From Aselliscus stoliczkanus (taxonomy: Eukaryota; Chordata; Mammalia; Chiroptera; Hipposideridae), in the NCBI GenBank assembly GCA_033961575.1, contig CM066732.1:67184687-67248686 (forward strand): a stretch of DNA of 64,000 nucleotides, in the 5' to 3' direction. The notes below the pieces were generated by a model. The model was not told the DNA's origin and did no database searches. It saw only the letters and a list, made by a program, of their open reading frames with translations. The translations under genes and the position numbers were made by a program. This document shows positions 14,501-29,500 of this stretch, piece after piece. Within the stretch, counting starts at the first letter, position 1. Each line of letters begins with the position of its first letter.

Positions 14501-17500
14501 GATGAAGAGCCAAAAGCTTTGATTCTATTTTTCAGGCAGCTCGGTTCTATGTCAAGGCTGGCACTTGGCAGAATTTCAAGAAGTCTTAATGCTGGTCCTG
14601 GGCTCCCTGCCCAGTGTCCTTTTACTGCTTGTCTGCTGACCAGATGTTTGAGCCTGAGTTGACCTTCCCTAGGTTCTGTATTTCTGACCCTCTGTCTCTT
14701 TTTTCCTAGCCACAACTTACCTGGGTTCCAATTCTTCAAAAACCCATTCTCTGCTACCTAAATACACCCAAAGTTAGTTGATAAATTGTGGTTGGTATAT
14801 TAATGGATGTGTAATGTTCTGCAAACTAGGTTTTTTTATGTTCTATGAATTTTAAAATAATTCTTTTAGAATAATACCTTAAGTCAAGATATCATTCTAA
14901 TGGTAGAACCTCCGATATCATGGAAGTGTAGATTGGAGACATTTTTGGATAGAGGGATCTTATAGTATCTCAAAACAATACCAAATTATTCTTCTTCAAT
15001 GAAGCTTGGCTCTAAAATAAATTAGTTATCTTTTTGCCTATAACTTAGAATATGTATATGGGACTAGAATAGAGAAGACAAGGCTTTTGAGAAGGAGGGG
15101 TGTAGGGTGATCTCAGTATCACCTGTATCAACCAGACTCTCAAATATATGAAATTACAGAAAGGGAGAGAATATCAGAGACTAAAAATTACTTTTTCTCT
15201 CCCCACAAATAGAATAAGATCTATACCCAGAAAGGTGGCTCCTAATCAGTTATAGTATCAGATGATTCTAACTTTTAGCCCAGAATGTTAAGGGTACAGG
15301 CGGCATACTAGCGGTCCTAATGGTATGGGAATGACGAAAACAAACAAGTAAGCAATAGGGATACAAAATGGGACAAATATCAAAACTGGAAAGTTGTAAA
15401 CATTTTATGATTTTTCTTTTTTTTTTTTTTAAGATTTTATTGGGGTTGGGCTGGCCGAGTGGCGCGGTGGTTAAGCACTGGCTTGGGAAGCCAGCGGCCC
15501 CGGTTCGGGTCCCACATAGGAGGGCCAGTGACACTGCCCTCAAAAAAAAAAAAAAAAAAGAAAAAGATTTTATTGGGGAATTGGGGGAGGCAACAGCGTT
15601 GGGAAACAGGGGAAGGGGAACAGACAAGTTGCTGTCCTTTTGTTCTTCAGTCTAGTTGCGGAGGATGTTATTTCACTGGCCCATGTTGGTATCGTCATTG
15701 CGCTCTTCCCGGGTGAGGCAGATCGGTCGCTGGCCTCTGGATGTCACTCACCGCGGCTATTGGCAGCTCATGCTGGCTGCCAGCCACTCATTCTAGCCTA
15801 TGGCAGCCCATTGTAGCAGGGACTGCAGCCTACACCGTCGCCGGGGCTCATACAGCCCAGCTCCAGGTGGAGGTTTTGTTAGCTGTAGAGGGCAGTGTCA
15901 CTGGCCCTCAGATGTGGGATCCGAACCAGGGCCGCTGGCATTGAAAAACCAGCTCTTAACCAATACGCCACTCGGCCGGCCCAACATTTTATGATTTTAA
16001 AACTTCAAATAAAAATCTAAGAAGGGACAAATGGATTATAAGATACTATGTCATCAAGGAAAGGTGAAGACACAAAACAACCATTTTGAATTTTTTCTTG
16101 TTCCTAACAGTCATTACGATCCAACCCTACTAAGTTGTTTTGAACATTTTTGTGGTATGCGAGACTTCTAAAATGGTTCCTCAAAGATGTACTGCTCTTC
16201 CAGCCTTATGTTATATTATACGGTACAGCTGACTTTAATGGGGAAATTCTCTGAATCTAATCTAATCACATGAACCCATAAAAGCAGAGAGCTTTCTGTG
16301 GCTAGTAGCAGAAGAGGAAATCAGAGAGATTCTAAGCACAAGGAGAATTTGACGAGCTGTTGGCTGGCCTGATGTTGGAGTGGGCTGCATGACAAAAAAT
16401 TCAGGTGGACTTAAGGAGCTGAAAGGACCCTGACTACCAGCCAGCAAGGAAATGGGGATCTCAGTCCTGGAACCACAAAAAAAACTAAATTAGGCCAACA
16501 ACCTGAGTGAGTTTGTAAGCAGATTTTTTTGGGGAATTGGGGGAGGGGAACACATGTTGGGGAATTGGGGAAGGGGACCAGCCAAGTTGTTCTTCTTCTA
16601 TCTTCCTTGGGGAGGGCGTCAGTCGTCATATAGCTTCCCATCAGCAGCTCGTGGCCTCTAAGCTCAAGCTGCTGTGCTCAGTCTTAGTTGCAGGTGGACG
16701 TAGCCACCATCCCATGAGGGAGCTGAACCTGGCATCCTTGTTGTTAAGAGCGCACACTCTATCCTCTGAGCCATCCGACGGCAGCTCAGCTCAAGGTGCT
16801 GAGTTCAGTCTTAGTTGCGGGCAGGCGTAGCCACCATCCCATGCAGGAGTGGCACCCGACAGCCTTGTTGTTAAGAGCACACGCCCTATCCACTGAGCCA
16901 TCCGGGCAGCAGCTCAGCTCAAGGTGCCAAGTTCAGTCTTAGTTGTGGGTGGGCACAGCCCAAGTTGAACAGGCACTCTTGTTACACCAGCTGAGCCATC
17001 CTGCCACCTGTCGGCAGCTCAGTGACAGCTCAGCAAGGGCAGAGCGTTCACTGGCCCATGTGGGACTCGAACCGGTGGCCCTTTTGCTCAGGGCACGTGC
17101 TCTAAGCCAACTCTTAGCCAACTCTTAACCAACTGAGCCACTCGGCCGGCCCTGTAAGCAGATTTTTCTATAGAGCCTCTAGATAAGGGTCTGGCACTGT
17201 CATCACCTTGATTTCCACCTGTGAGACCCTAAGTAGAAGCAAGTTGAGCCATGCCAGACTTCTAATGTAAACAGTAACCTAAAAAAACAAAATCTGTGTT
17301 GCCTTAAACCACTATATGTGGTAATTTGTTACACAGCAATAAAAAATGAATACATCTGCCATCTATATTAGCTTTTGGTATAATGGCTTCCACAAGATTA
17401 ACTTCAGTTACCTAAAGTAAAGGGTATCTTTGTCTTCAAATGTTAAAAATTTGATATCCTTCTTACTTTAGTCTCCACGAACTCAGGGGTTCTCCCTCTC

Positions 17501-20500
17501 CCCTTTTAATCTAACTTCATATAAAACGGCCTTAATTGTTCAGATTTTGTATAGAACATTATCAATCACCCAATCCAGCCTTCCTAATTTTATAGACAAG
17601 GAAATACAGGCTAACAGGGGCTGAGTAACTTGCTTGGGCTGAGTAACTTGCTTAAGGGCAAACAGCGATTGGGGTTAGGGATTGAAACCTAGCCTTCTGA
17701 CTATATCCAATATTTCTGTCACCACAGCTATTGTACCATCCACGTTAATCACTTTGTCATCTTTCTTGGACTGTTCTTAACCTTCATTAAAATGTTCAGC
17801 ACAGACAGCAGTGAGAAATTCATGGAGTTTTCTAAATGCAGATACCTCATGCTTCAGGAGATATATGCTATTCATTTTGGTAGCTATTTTTTCATGTGCA
17901 CCTATTTCCTTGATTTTACCTGACTCCTTGGAAAAGTTATCATTTCCCCCTAAACACATTACCTTACATTTGCCCACAATGAAGTTCTCCTCCCACTTTT
18001 CTGGGCACTCACACAGTCTTGTGCCATTCACATGCAGGCCATCCCTGTGATGTGGCATTTCACTTCCCAGAAATAAGTGATGTCCTGTAAGTTTGGAGAA
18101 CACCCTGTGCACTCCCTGGTTAGAGAAGACCATCCCCCAGCACTGATCGCTGGGGACACCACCTGTCCATTTAGAAAAATGTTCATTCTTTTTAAACCTT
18201 TGTTTCTTTCTTTTAAGCCCTTATATTAAGAGATTCAGCCTATACTGTTAGCAGCTATTCACCTGGTTTCTTGTGAGCTGTCCTGAGCGAACTTAGCAGC
18301 AGATGGTAATATACGGTCAGCCAAATCTTTTGTTCCAGTTAAAATACGCTCCGGTTCCATGAATTCCACCACATCTGATAAGTGCTGGGCAGTACATCTT
18401 CTTACTGCAATGTGTAAATGGCTATAAGGAAACATGGTCAATTAAAACAAAGCTGATACATGAACAATTTTTCAAAGATATACCTTAAAGTTAAACGATT
18501 AAACTACTACTAACCTTCATCACTCTTGAAAGTTAAAATGACAAATTATTGGCATTAGCTACCCCTCGCCAAGAAGTTAAAAACAAAAACAAAACCCCCC
18601 CAAAACCCTACATCACTAACACTTTTTTAGTTCCAGATCTATGAATGTAGGTAACATTATTAGAATAACAACATTATCCTTTGTATACTCAGCACTTAAC
18701 ATGATGTTTATCACATACAAATTATTTAAATAAATGTTTTTCAACTGAAATAATACTGAAATCTGCTTGTTTTTTCTACACCCCAGAACAAACAATTGCA
18801 TTTCTGTTTAAGGACATATCAAGATTATTTTGAGCATTACCTTTGACCTCCGTTGATAAGAGAAACGACTGCACGTGCAGGAGTTACGTTGCTGACCATA
18901 GCTCTCAATGCTTTGTCAACATCTTCTCTTATAAATGTATTTGATTCTCCTGCCTTATGCAACAAAACCTTTACTGTAGTATCTAGTTCTTGATCCATAC
19001 TCTTTTTCAGATAAGTGAAAAGATCGCTTAAACAGACCACAGCAGCACGAGAAACTCCAGAGCGTAAATTTTTCACCTAAAAAAAATTTCCAAAATGTAC
19101 ATTTTGCTGATATTCTGAAAGAAAACCAGTAATAATGACTTTGAAACCAAACTTATTATTAAAGTAATATGTTTTAATATGTATTATCTTATGTCTTAAA
19201 TATCAAGATTTAATAATTTTTTTAAATGTTGTGAAGTATAGCATGAGTTACTTTACATATAAGCTTACTCATATTATTTAATTCAGCTTTTTTAAAAAGA
19301 TTAAATAAATGTGGCATATTTATTCTTTGTTGTTTAAAACACTTCTTAACTCAGCTCAAAATAAGTTTACCTCTTGAACTACTGCAAAATTTGTTTCATG
19401 CAACTTTGTGTTCAATGTTTCAGAATGAAAAGCAGCTAAGCATCTAATAAAATTCAGTCCCTCAATTTTCTTCTCCCTATGAAAAAAGAAAAAAATGAAA
19501 AAATTTTTTATTAAAATCGAGCTCAACTGGAACAAGATGTCTTTTTTTTTTAAAGATTTTTTTTTTTTTTTTAATTGGAGAATTCGGGGAGAGGAGCAGT
19601 GTTGGGGAATCGGGGAAGGGGAACAGACAAGTTGCTGTCTTTTTGTTCTTCAGTCTAGTTGCAGAGGATGTTGCTTCATTGGCCCATGTTGATATCGTCA
19701 TTGCACTCTTCCTGGATGAGGCAGATGGGTCGCCCGCCTCTGAATGGTCACTCACCGTGGCTATTGGCAGCTCACGCTGGCTGCTGGCCACTCACTGTAG
19801 CCTATGGTAGCCCACTGCAGCAGGGGCTGCAGCCTACACTGTCGCCGGGCCTCACAGCCCAGCTCCAGGTGGAGCTGTTGTTAGCTGTAGAGGGCAGTGT
19901 CACTGGCCCTCATATGTGGGATCCGAACCGGGGCCGCTGGCATCCCAAAACCAGCTCTTAACCAGTGCGCCACTCGGCCGGCCCAAGATATCTTTTTGTG
20001 TGTGCATGAAATATTGCCAATGAGGAGACCTGGCCTATTTTCCCTTATCATGTAGGAATCTCAAATACAAATATGTGAAATTTGTTTGCTCTAACAGTTC
20101 TCTTCCATGATTCAGAAGATCTTTTAAGAGCCAACACGACTATTGACAAACTAAGTTCATGCTTTGTAAATAAAAAGGAACATAATTTTTTCCCCTAGTA
20201 AGAATGCCATATTCTTTCTAGAAAACAGAGGGAAATGGACAGCAAACAAAGGGTGAAGAAAGAAGTAAAACAAAAATGGAAAGAGAAAAGAATCACCTAT
20301 TACCTTGTTGGTGAACATATAATCTAAGAACAAGAAAGCCACCACCTAATGGTTCTGTAACTTGTATTTCTTTTTCATTATCTAACATAATGACCCAGAA
20401 GAAGGGTACGTGCATACTAACGCCAAGAGGGTGGATTCAAGCGGAATTTAGATATAACATTTCAAACTGGATGGTTTTCATCTTGTGGGTTGAACAATGT

Positions 20501-23500
20501 AAACTAAGATGAGTTTCCTTAGTTGGTAATATTAATGGTGGAAGTGTCAGGGGGCAGTTAGATTACAAGTCTAGAGCTCAAAAAGATACCAGGGACTCAG
20601 ATGTACATTTATGAGAAATCAGAGTATGGATGATATTAAAGCTATGGAACTGAATGAAATCATTTAAGAAAGGAGTTAGCAAACTATGGTTCACAGACCA
20701 AATCTCGGCCCATCAGATTTTTCTTTATAAGTTTTTTTATAAGTAAAGTTTATTGGCACACAGCCATACATATTTGTTTTCAGATTATCTAAGGCTGCTT
20801 TTGTACAACAGCAAAGTTGAGTAGTAGCCACAGAAACATCTGGACTGAAAAGTTTAAAATATTTCTATCTGGTTGTTACAGAAAAAGATTGCCAGCCTGG
20901 ATGTATGGAACGGATAGAGAACACCAGTGGACTGAATTCTTGAATACTCCTCAATTCTGAAGTAAAACAGAAGAGAAGGCATCAAAAAATACCGAAGCAA
21001 AGATCATTGTTGACGAAGGACCAAGATGGCTCATTACTCCAAAAAAAAAGAAACAAAGAAGATACTAAAGCAGAATAAGAATCAAGAGACTTTGATTTTT
21101 CAAGGTGAAATGAAAAAAAGTATTATAAAGAAGGGAGTGTTGGGGGCCTGCTGAGTGGTGCAGTGGTTAAGCGCTGGCTTGGGAAGCCAGCGGTCCCGGT
21201 TCGGGTCCCATATGTGAGGGCCAGTGACACTTCCCTCAAAAACAAACAAACAAACAAAAAACAAAAACAAAAAAGAAGGGAGTGTCAACGATATCAAATG
21301 TTGCTGAAAGGCTAAATACGATGAAGACTAATACACGACCAGTACAGATTTAGCAAAAAGGTCACTTTTGCAGTTTTAGTGAAGCAGTAATAATGATGGG
21401 GAGGGTTGAAAGCCAATGAAAGAACATGAGGTGAAAAGGTAAAGGCAATGAGTTAGCTTATTAAGAACTTTTTCTTTAAAAAGGGGAGGAAAGAAAAGTG
21501 AAGATGTGCAATTTTGGCAGTTTTCTTAAAAATAGAAGATATTATAGGACCTTTTATGTTGATGAATATGATCTAGTGAAGAGGCAAAATGGATGATAAG
21601 GTGTAGGATGGGGATGGAGAGTGATGCCGAAGGAAAAGGGGAAGGAATGGGATGAGGGTAGCCAGGTGATGCTCAAGTTGAAGCAAGCGGGATGTCACTG
21701 GCTTTTTGTTTCCCGTTAATTAATTATCAGCTGGGTGGGCTGGGGGCTGCTGCAGCTGTGGTAGGAACAGATATGTATCTCCACAATTGCTGTCGGATAT
21801 ACTTCACAGAGAAACATTTAGAGAAATGGTGATATTTATATTCCAACATCAAAATCTTTGAGTAATCCACAATAAAGCTAAACTATGTCCTTGTGGTATA
21901 TAATTTATAACATAAATGGTAAAAGTGTTATTAGAACCAGAATTCGGCTAAGTTAATAAGCTGGAAAAAACACAAACTACCTAAGAACTAAAATACTCAT
22001 TTCTAAGACTATTTTAATAGGAAACATTTCAAGGTTTTTAATTAAAAACTTACAGAAAACGTTTACAACTCAGCTCAGTTTTAACAATGGTGAACTTACC
22101 AATCCTCATCAGCTAAGAGCTTCAGGGCTTCTGTCAGTGCTATTTCTGGTTTAGAAAATGGCCGTAGTTCTGAGGAATCCATTATTTCTGGACTATGAGT
22201 GACAGAAGGCATCCTTTCTTTATACTGTGGAATGGTTCCAGGAGATGCTTCACCTAAAACAAACAAAAAAAACCTCAGTTAAATAAAGCATCAAGGAATT
22301 TTTATACAAAACGATAGAAATGGCATTCTGATTAGATTTTATGAATATTTCTTATAGAAACTAGTATTATTAGGTTAGTCTCCAACAAAATTACAATATC
22401 CAGATACCAAAGCTATTTAAAACTTTATTTTTTACATACAAAATTATTAAATTACACTTAATATAAATATGTAAGTGGTTTTTCAGTTATTAGTCATACA
22501 ACAAAGTCTAGCTTTAAGAACTAAAAGTCAGTAAGAAGCATATGATCCAATTTTGTGAAAACATGTGGATATACAACTGTTTTACTATACAGCCAATACC
22601 TAAAAATGAAGCCACATGGCATCTCTACATAAATTCTAGCTGAATTCTAAAAACAGCAATTTTTGCTATTGGTATAGAATTAATAATATATTACATATCC
22701 TAATTCTATGTGTAGTAATAAAAACAATGCTTCTTCCTGAATCAAACATTTATTAACCACTTTCTAGATGTAAGGCATTGGCCTAGATGTTGGGGAAACA
22801 AAACAAATCATCATCTCTGAGAGCTCACCCTGAGGGAACTGTACAGTGTAAGCCTCCTGCAGTTGAGGTGTGAGAAAGGAAAAGATCAAAAAGATCAAAG
22901 AGGGCCTGGGGAATAGAGCGTTGGTTAAGATCTGGCTTGGGACGCCAGCCAACCCAATTCAGATCCCACATATGGGAGCCAGTGACACTGCCCTCTACAG
23001 CTCAGATGGTGAACAACAGCTCCACCTGGAGTTGGACTGCTGTGAGTCCCCGGGGACGGCATAGCTGCTGCCCATTGCAGTGGGCTGCCATACGCTACAG
23101 TGAGTGGCTGGCAGCCAGTGTGAGCGGCTGGCAGCCGGTGTGAGCTGCCAAGACCCACGGAGAGTGGCAGTCCAGGGGTGGGCGACCGATCTGCCTCACC
23201 TGGTAAGATTGCAACGACGATACCAACATGGGCCAGTGAAGCAATGTCCTCCACAACTAGACTGAAGAACAAAAGGACAGCAACTTGTCTGTTCCCCTTC
23301 CCCGCTGTTCCCCTCCCCCAATTCCCCAATTTAAAAAAAAAAAAAAAATCAAAGAGAATGGGTAATAGCTTTTGTAAATAGGTAAACGTTTATTAGCCAC
23401 TTTTTCATGTTAAGAGGTATTTTTTATTTATTTATTTTTTTTTGAGGGCAGTGTCACTGGCCCTCATGTGGGACCGAACCGGGGCCGCTGGCTTCCCAAG

Positions 23501-26500
23501 TTAGTGCTTAACGACTGTGCCACTCGGCCGGTCCAATAGGTATTTTTTAAAAGGAAATATTAGGCGCTAGAAAATGCCATCATAAAAGTATTTATCAACC
23601 ATGCTATTTGTAAGAAAATATAATATGAAATACATGAGATACATGAGAAATTCCTTATATTTCACTTGATGCTGTATGCTAATTATGTATTGCTACACAT
23701 TTAAAATCCAAAGGCAACAAGGTATTAATGATATCAGTTAACATCTATCAAATATTTTATCCAGATCTTGTGATAACTGCTTTACAAACTTTACTATCTT
23801 CTCTCAGTAAAGCTGAGATAGATACTCTCATTATCACTATTTTGCAGCTGAGAAAATAAGTGCATTTTACAGAGGCTAACAATTTATTCAAGGGTTGGCC
23901 TAGTGGCTCAGTTAATTAGGAGTGCGAGCTCTGAGCAACAGAGTCACCGGTTCAATTCCCACATGGGCCAGTGAGATGCATGGAAGCTGAGCAGCCAACA
24001 GGTAGCAGCATGGCTCAGCTAGTGAGAGCACGTGCTCCTAACAACAAGGTTGCCTGTTTAACTACCACCTGGGATGTTAGGCTATGCCCACCCGAAACTA
24101 AGACTGAAAATGGCACCTTGAGCTGAACTGCTGATGGGCATCCGGACGGCTCAGTGGTTAGAGTGTGCACTCTTAGCGACAAGATGTCTGGTTTGACTTC
24201 TGCATGAGATGTTCGGCTGCGCCTACCCACAACTAAGGTTGAACATGGCACCTTGAGATGAGCAGCCACAAGCTGTGGAAGGGCAGCAGGATGGCGACTG
24301 GACTTGAGAGCAGAGCTAGCTGTGCCCTCCACAACTAAGACTGAAGGACAACAACTTGGCTGTTCCCCTTCCCCAATAAAATCTTTAAAAAAATATATTA
24401 TTCAATGAGTGGGAAAGGCAGGACTTAGATCTAGATTCACAGTCACCTGTGATTTCATATAAAGATGTCTAAGAAAATTCCTGCTTTCAAGAAATCTACC
24501 ACATACCTGAGAAGATAAAAATGGTATTTTGGATTTCTGTACTGATAAATTAGTACCAGTTTTTGCTAGAGTGTATCACACATGAGGACAATGATGTGAT
24601 AATTAAAGAATATAATAAATAGACCTCATTGTATTTTTTTGAGGATTCAGATTGTACCTTCATTAAGTTTCATATGTAGGACTGATGTATATAAATGAAA
24701 TCCTCCAACTGTGGAATTTCACAACCCAGAAAGAATGGCAAATACAAAACAGGATTACCAGCTATCAATGACTAAGTGCTTCCTTTACATCATCTCATTT
24801 GATTCATTCAACAACCCTATATGATACTCCTACATCACAGATGAAGAAACTAAAGTTTTAAGGATTTTTTTTCTTTTAAAGATGTTATTGGGGAATCTGG
24901 GAAGGAGAACAGGGAAGTTGCTGTCCTTTTGTTTTTCTGTCTAGTTGTGGAGGACATCGCTTCACTGGCCCATGTTGGTATTATCATTGCACTCTTCCTG
25001 GGTGAGGCAGTCACTCACCGGCCATTGGACAGCCGCTCATGGAAGCTCATGAAAGCACACGCCAGCTGCAGGCCAGCCCCACTGCAGCCTTGCTGGAGAC
25101 TAACAGCAGCCCAGCTCCAGGTCGAGCTGTTGTTCACCATCTTAGCTGTAGAAGGCCAGCGTCACTGGCCCTCATGTGTGATCCGAACAGGGCCCTGTTG
25201 CTCAGAACTGGCGTCCTAAGCCAACTCTTAACCCACGTGCCACTCAGCCAGCCCTGTGATTTTATTCTTTACATTTAAAAAGTGACTAACTTGAGGGGCA
25301 GGCCCAGTGGCTCAGTTGTTAAGAGTTAGTTTAAGAGCGCGAAATCTGAGCAACAGGGCCACTGGTTCGATTCCCACATGGGCTAGTGACGCTGCGCCCA
25401 AGCTGAGCTGCCACTGAGCTGCCAACAGGTGGCAGGATGGCTCAGCTGGTGAGAGCATGTGCTCCTAACAACAAGACTGCCTGTTTGATGGTGGGCTACG
25501 CCTGCCCGCAACTAAGACTGAACTCGGCACCTACAGCTGAGCTACCACCCGGATGGTTCAGTGGATAGGGCATGCGCTCTTAACAACAAGGCTGCTGGTT
25601 CAACTCTGGCATGGGATGGTGGCTATGCCCACCTGCAACTAAGATTGTAACACAGCACCTTAAGCTTAGAGGCCATGAGCTGCTAAGATTAAAGAACAAC
25701 AACTTGGCTGGTCCCCTTCCCCAATTCCCCAATATCATTCCCATTCCCTAATTCCCCAATTTAAAAAAAAAAAAAGTGACTTACCTGAAACTGAAAACAC
25801 TAAAGATGGTGACCTTTTTAAACTAGCCCCTCCTTTCAATGGAGGATTGAAGGCAATATTTTCTAAAGAGGAACTCTCCTTTTTTGATACTCCCACATCG
25901 ACTAGAAGGGAGAAAACCAATCAGTCAATTTCTTTTTTATGAGAAATAATAATTATTTATTATAATGGTTAGAAGCTATTGGGTCTTGCAAATTTCATCA
26001 TTATAGTTCAACATGTTCCACCATTAGCCATATACCACCCTCAGTTCAACCATAGTACGCTAGGTTTAGAATATTACTAGTTAAAAAGAACATACCAAAA
26101 GCTAAATTCCACTTACTTTCAGATGCCATTTTCTCAGTTTCCGGATGTTTCATTCGTTCCCAAGGATTCTGGTCCTTCTTTTCACAATCTTTAATATCGA
26201 AAAGTTCTTTTTCCTCTTTTCTCTTTTGTCTCATCTTGTCAAAAGTAGATTTTGAAATAGAAACTTTGATCTGCAAGAAAAAGTTGAAAAATGTGAAAGC
26301 ATTCAAGGAGCCTGACATTTAAAATAACTATCTTCATCTCAGACTACTGTATATAGCCATTAAATGTCTATACTCAAAATAAACTACACATTTCTTAGTT
26401 TTGATTTCAGGCATTCTAAAATAGACTAGAATTATATAGTACTAACAGCCAACAAAATTTGTGCCTGAGGATATCAGTTTGTTACTCTTGAATGTATCCT

Positions 26501-29500
26501 AGAAAATTATTACATATACTGGGTTGTCAGAGAAGTCACGACCCATTTTTGCAATGAAAAACAGAAAAAAATACATCATGACTTTTCCGACAACCCAATA
26601 GATATATGTAGATAATAATGTAGATATAGATATGTAGTATACACACACATACAAACACACATGTATATATGTACATAGTGTACATGCAAATATAAAATAT
26701 ACTAGATTCATTACACCAGAATAAGAACATGTTTGGTGAAAAAGGAGAATAATCTATTATTTAAATGATTACGCATCAGAATTGGTCATTACATTGCAAT
26801 TTTAAAAATTTTAATTGAATTACTTTTACCATGCTAAATCTGATATACACAAAACAATGACGTTATATGCTTAAATTTTCCCTAATAATTAGCAAATAAC
26901 CTTACATCTTTTTCATTTTCAATATCAAGATATGATGGGATACTTTGCTGCATGGCTCTTCCGTAAATCCCTGGTGGTGGTTCAATGCTTTGTTTAACTG
27001 AAAATTTATCCCCATTTTCCACAGAAGATATCACTGATTGGTTGCAGGTTGCTGGTGCTGAATTTGGACTTCCAAATACACCTGAAATCAACCAACAATC
27101 AAATTGTCATTAAATATTTATGTGATGTCACTCTGGACAACAAAGTTTAAGACAAAGCTCTTGCCTTCAAGAAATATGCAATATAGTTAATAATAAAAAC
27201 GTGCTAAATAATCATAAAATATAAAAGCAACTACCCTAAGAGGATAATAACATCAAGTGAGAATTGCATAAAGTAAGGGCTGAGTTCACAAGAAGAAAAG
27301 TTTGGTGTGAGCTGAGTGTTTAAGATGGTTTTAAGGAGCAAAGATTTGAGCTGGGATTGGAAGACAATGAATTTGGAGACAAGTGAGAAAGGAGTGGAGG
27401 ACATCCTGTGAGGTGGGGATGCTTAAAAGCAGAGCTGAGCAAGTATAAAGCATGCACGTGGAGTGAATAAATTAGTTTGGTTTCGGCACAAGGCACACAG
27501 AGGAATAACAGAAAATAAGTTTGCCGGAGTAGGTTAGAGCCAATCTGAAGAAGGCCTTAATGAGACTCTATGAAGCAAAGAAGTTAGGAAAGCTTTCCAA
27601 GCATTTCATTCTATTTACCAAAAATAAGATGTATACCCTCAATATCTATCATCACATTTGAATTTTTCAATTAAAAAAGAGATAATTAACTTGGTAGGGG
27701 AATTCTTTCTCAGTGTATATGGATATCAAATCATCACATTTTACACTTTAAATATCTTACAATTTTATTTGTCAATTATACATCAATAAAGCTAAAAAAA
27801 ACCAAACCCAAAGCATTTTAAAGGATATCTGCAAATATATTGTTCAAAGAACTAGTCCCTCCTGAAATATATAACAGGTGTTAATTCTGATTTGTCTAGA
27901 CTTTGTATGGGAGGTAATAAAGTTATATTAATTTTATACTAAGCTGATAAATTAGACTACCATTTGAATTTAAACTATGGTAAAACTGTCTTAGTTATTC
28001 TAAAAGTGTCTTAGAAGTATCCAAATTACATAATGTACATGTCTCTGAAAATTACTGGCATGAATTTACAGCAGTTGCTTAAGAGGACAGACATGTGAAG
28101 TAGTCACTATTAATTCTTTCAATCTAATAACTGTTGAAAAAAAAAGTTCTATTCAACACCTGAATCACACTCTTCTCTGATGTCTATTGATATGTTTTGC
28201 TTATGTGTGAAGAACACATACAATTAAAAAGCTAAGTGATTTTGAAATACCTTTTCCAACAACTACTACTGAGTCTTCTGATAAGGTATTTGTGGATATG
28301 AAGTCAAAACTGGAAATCTGTTGTAAATTTGATGAGCCTGCAAATCCCAAAGGAAAAAAAAACCCATATTTAAAAATACTTATTATATAATATTTTAGGA
28401 TATCATAATATGGTCTTTTAAAACTGAAAATTTATTTCATACAAAGAATTAACAACACATATTCATTTAATTCAGTACAAATTTATAGTTAGAATACCTA
28501 GTATCGACTAGACACTAGAGAGATACGAAACCTTTCTTCCCTTAAGAAGTTTACATATACCAGGGTTAAGAATGGGAAAGCTGGGCCGGCCAAGTGGCGC
28601 GGTGCTTGGGCACTGGCTTGGGAAGCCAGCAGCCCCAGTTCGGGTCTCACATATGAGGGCCAGTGACATTGCCCTCAAAAAAAAAAAAAAAAAAAAAAGG
28701 AAAGGTATACAAAACAATAATCACTATCAAGTAACAGAAGGATAACCATGAAGGGAAGCCTCTAAGCCCTGGAACCAGCTCAAGTCAATCTCACAGCAAT
28801 CTGTACTTTTTTATGTTAACTTTTACCTCAGTTTATGATTATTTATTAATCATTCCCTTTTCTATTAGACTGTGAGCTCTGTGGGGATAGAACCTATATC
28901 TAGTTTTGATTATCATTATTTTATAGTGCTCAGCACATAGTCGGTGTTCAATAAATCTGTTAGGTGACTGTTACAAGGCAGAAAAATAAAAAGCAAAATA
29001 TAATTAGGGTCTATGAAAGAAAATCAATCAACTACTGTCAAACTTTAAAAACCTGTTTTCTTATTTCTTTTTTCTTTTCTTTTTTTTTTTTTTTAGCTGA
29101 GCCATCCTACCATCTGTTGGCAGCTTAGCTGCAGCTCAGCTCGGGCTGGGCATCGAACTGCTGTTGCTCAGAGCTCAGCTCGCACACGTGAGCAAGCTCT
29201 TAATCAACTGAGCCACTCGGCCGGCCCTTAAAAACCTGTTTTTTTAAATTGAGCTAATAGATTATTTTGCTGACTTGCTAAAGCTAATGACTTGTTTTGG
29301 TTATGTGTAAACATGGCAGAAATTAAAGAAAGAAACCCATGTATGTGATCATTTTTCATATTTTCCTTTAAGTATAGTTGAGAATAATCAAAATTAATGT
29401 GCATCCTTACAGCACATGCCAACTAACGGAAACATGAAATAGCTCCAAAAGGTGTTTGGTGACAAAGGGAAGCAAATTTCAGTAAATAAACAAGCATAGA

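Noticed and set aside
17777..18133. 118-residue open frame on the minus strand between TOGARAM1 exons
   Set aside because: Not flanked by phase-compatible splice sites, and it resembles the tail of a CR1/L3 LINE reverse transcriptase frame.
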